A stretch of DNA of 21,075 bases, from NCBI GenBank assembly GCA_049999765.1, contig JBNGIQ010007633.1, positions 1 to 21,075 on the forward strand, written 5' to 3'. The position numbers and the translations under genes were made by a program. Source of the stretch: Phaeoceros laevis. Its lineage: Eukaryota; Anthocerotophyta; Anthocerotopsida; Notothyladales. The stretch's first letter is position 1. Each line of letters starts with the position of its first letter. Below are positions 20,507 to 21,075 of this stretch, one piece after another. Below the pieces are notes generated by a model, which did not search any database, was not told where the DNA came from, and worked only from the letters and a program-made list of their open reading frames with translations.

Positions 20507-21075
20507 TTCCGGGCAGTTAGTGCAGTCCGCTTCCCAAAGCGTACGGCCCACCTCCCAACCATGCGCGGACCATCCATGTGCCGGTATGCCAGCCCATGGC
20601 GCCAGCCCCCCCCATCATGCAGCCATCACCATCGCGGATGCGCCATACAACATCCCATGAGCTCACGACATACTGTACCGGAGCCTTCACACGTATAGGC
20701 ATTTTCGGATCATCATACGCGTATACAATTTCAAATCATTGAGGCGCCGGCTAAACGTGTTGCGGCGAAAGGGAGAGCAAGTTTGCATACTCGCTCTTCG
20801 TGCAAGCATCGTCTTTTCGTCTCTCGCCGGAAGTCCGGTTCGTCATACCGCCTCCGGCCAGAAGAGGCTTGTCGGCCTGGCCATGCCGGCCAGGTGTGCA
20901 GGCCGCAAGCTAGAGCGGCGCCCCCCTCCCAACAAGACGGCGGCCTAGTGGCGGGCTGGACGGCCATGGCTGGCTGAGCAGGTCGGCGCGCGCAGGGCAA
21001 GGGCGGCGGCCTGTTGCCCTGCGTGCACCGGCCTGGAGGCAGCCCGTGCCCACACCTGGAGGCAGGCCGCGCTGG
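20507..21075. other. PIE1 upstream region; GC-rich right end
   Basis: I see no supported gene. From about 20740 to the end the sequence is very GC-rich with many short repeats of ggc, ccggcc and gcggc. The 11-mer cctggaggcag occurs twice with a 23-base period at the very edge (21032-21042 and 21055-21065). It may be the start of a tandem array or of a neighbouring GC-rich gene cut off by the window. Confidence 0.4.

Noticed and set aside
20320-20577. Upstream in-frame extension of PIE1 (MDGPRMVGRW start at 20577)
   Set aside because: It would run through the TATA-like box and a pyrimidine-rich leader. ATG 20319 has an excellent context and begins with a typical basic nuclear sequence.

Overview
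The window is nuclear DNA from a land plant or close relative. Two long genes on the minus strand have many short GT-AG introns (about 80 to 700 bases). The larger one matches the plant SWR1 ATPase PIE1, and the left end holds a decayed Ty3/gypsy retrotransposon. The intron sizes, a 5' leader rich in pyrimidines and a PIE1 that diverges from flowering plants would suit a non-seed plant (bryophyte, lycophyte or fern). I cannot name the species.

Layout. Bases 1-980: no supported gene, one perfect 11-bp hairpin. Bases about 981-3490: remains of a Ty3/gypsy pol gene (RNase H, then integrase) with frameshifts and stops. It is interrupted three times by insertions that share one end: a TG-rich simple repeat followed by a conserved block. 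The second and third insertions are flanked by 6-bp direct duplications, and removing them restores the pol reading frame. They look like copies of one retroposon family cut off at different points. Bases 3490-4561: no gene seen, one 10-N assembly gap. Bases 4562-8786 (minus): a nine-exon or larger gene for a bromodomain protein whose 5' end is uncertain. Bases about 8790-9420: pyrimidine-rich leader and promoter zone. Bases 9424-9770 (plus): a possible two-exon ORF of unknown function. Bases 9771-10474: spacer with two short tandem duplications. Bases 10475-20319 (minus): a PIE1/SWR1-type remodeller assembled here as 12 exons and 2722 residues. Bases 20320-21075: PIE1 5' leader, a TATA-like site and GC-rich sequence.

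The exon models were built by hand. I required GT/AG ends, a reading phase that carries through every junction, and continuity of the known domains. In PIE1 all 12 exons sum to a multiple of three and join HSA, split SNF2/helicase and SANT domains. In the bromodomain gene the fold is split over four exons and keeps the acetyl-lysine-binding asparagine.

Both genes belong to chromatin control. PIE1 is the ATPase that exchanges H2A for H2A.Z. Bromodomains read acetylated histones, a job done for yeast SWR1 by Bdf1. The head-to-tail arrangement is therefore suggestive, but it may be chance.
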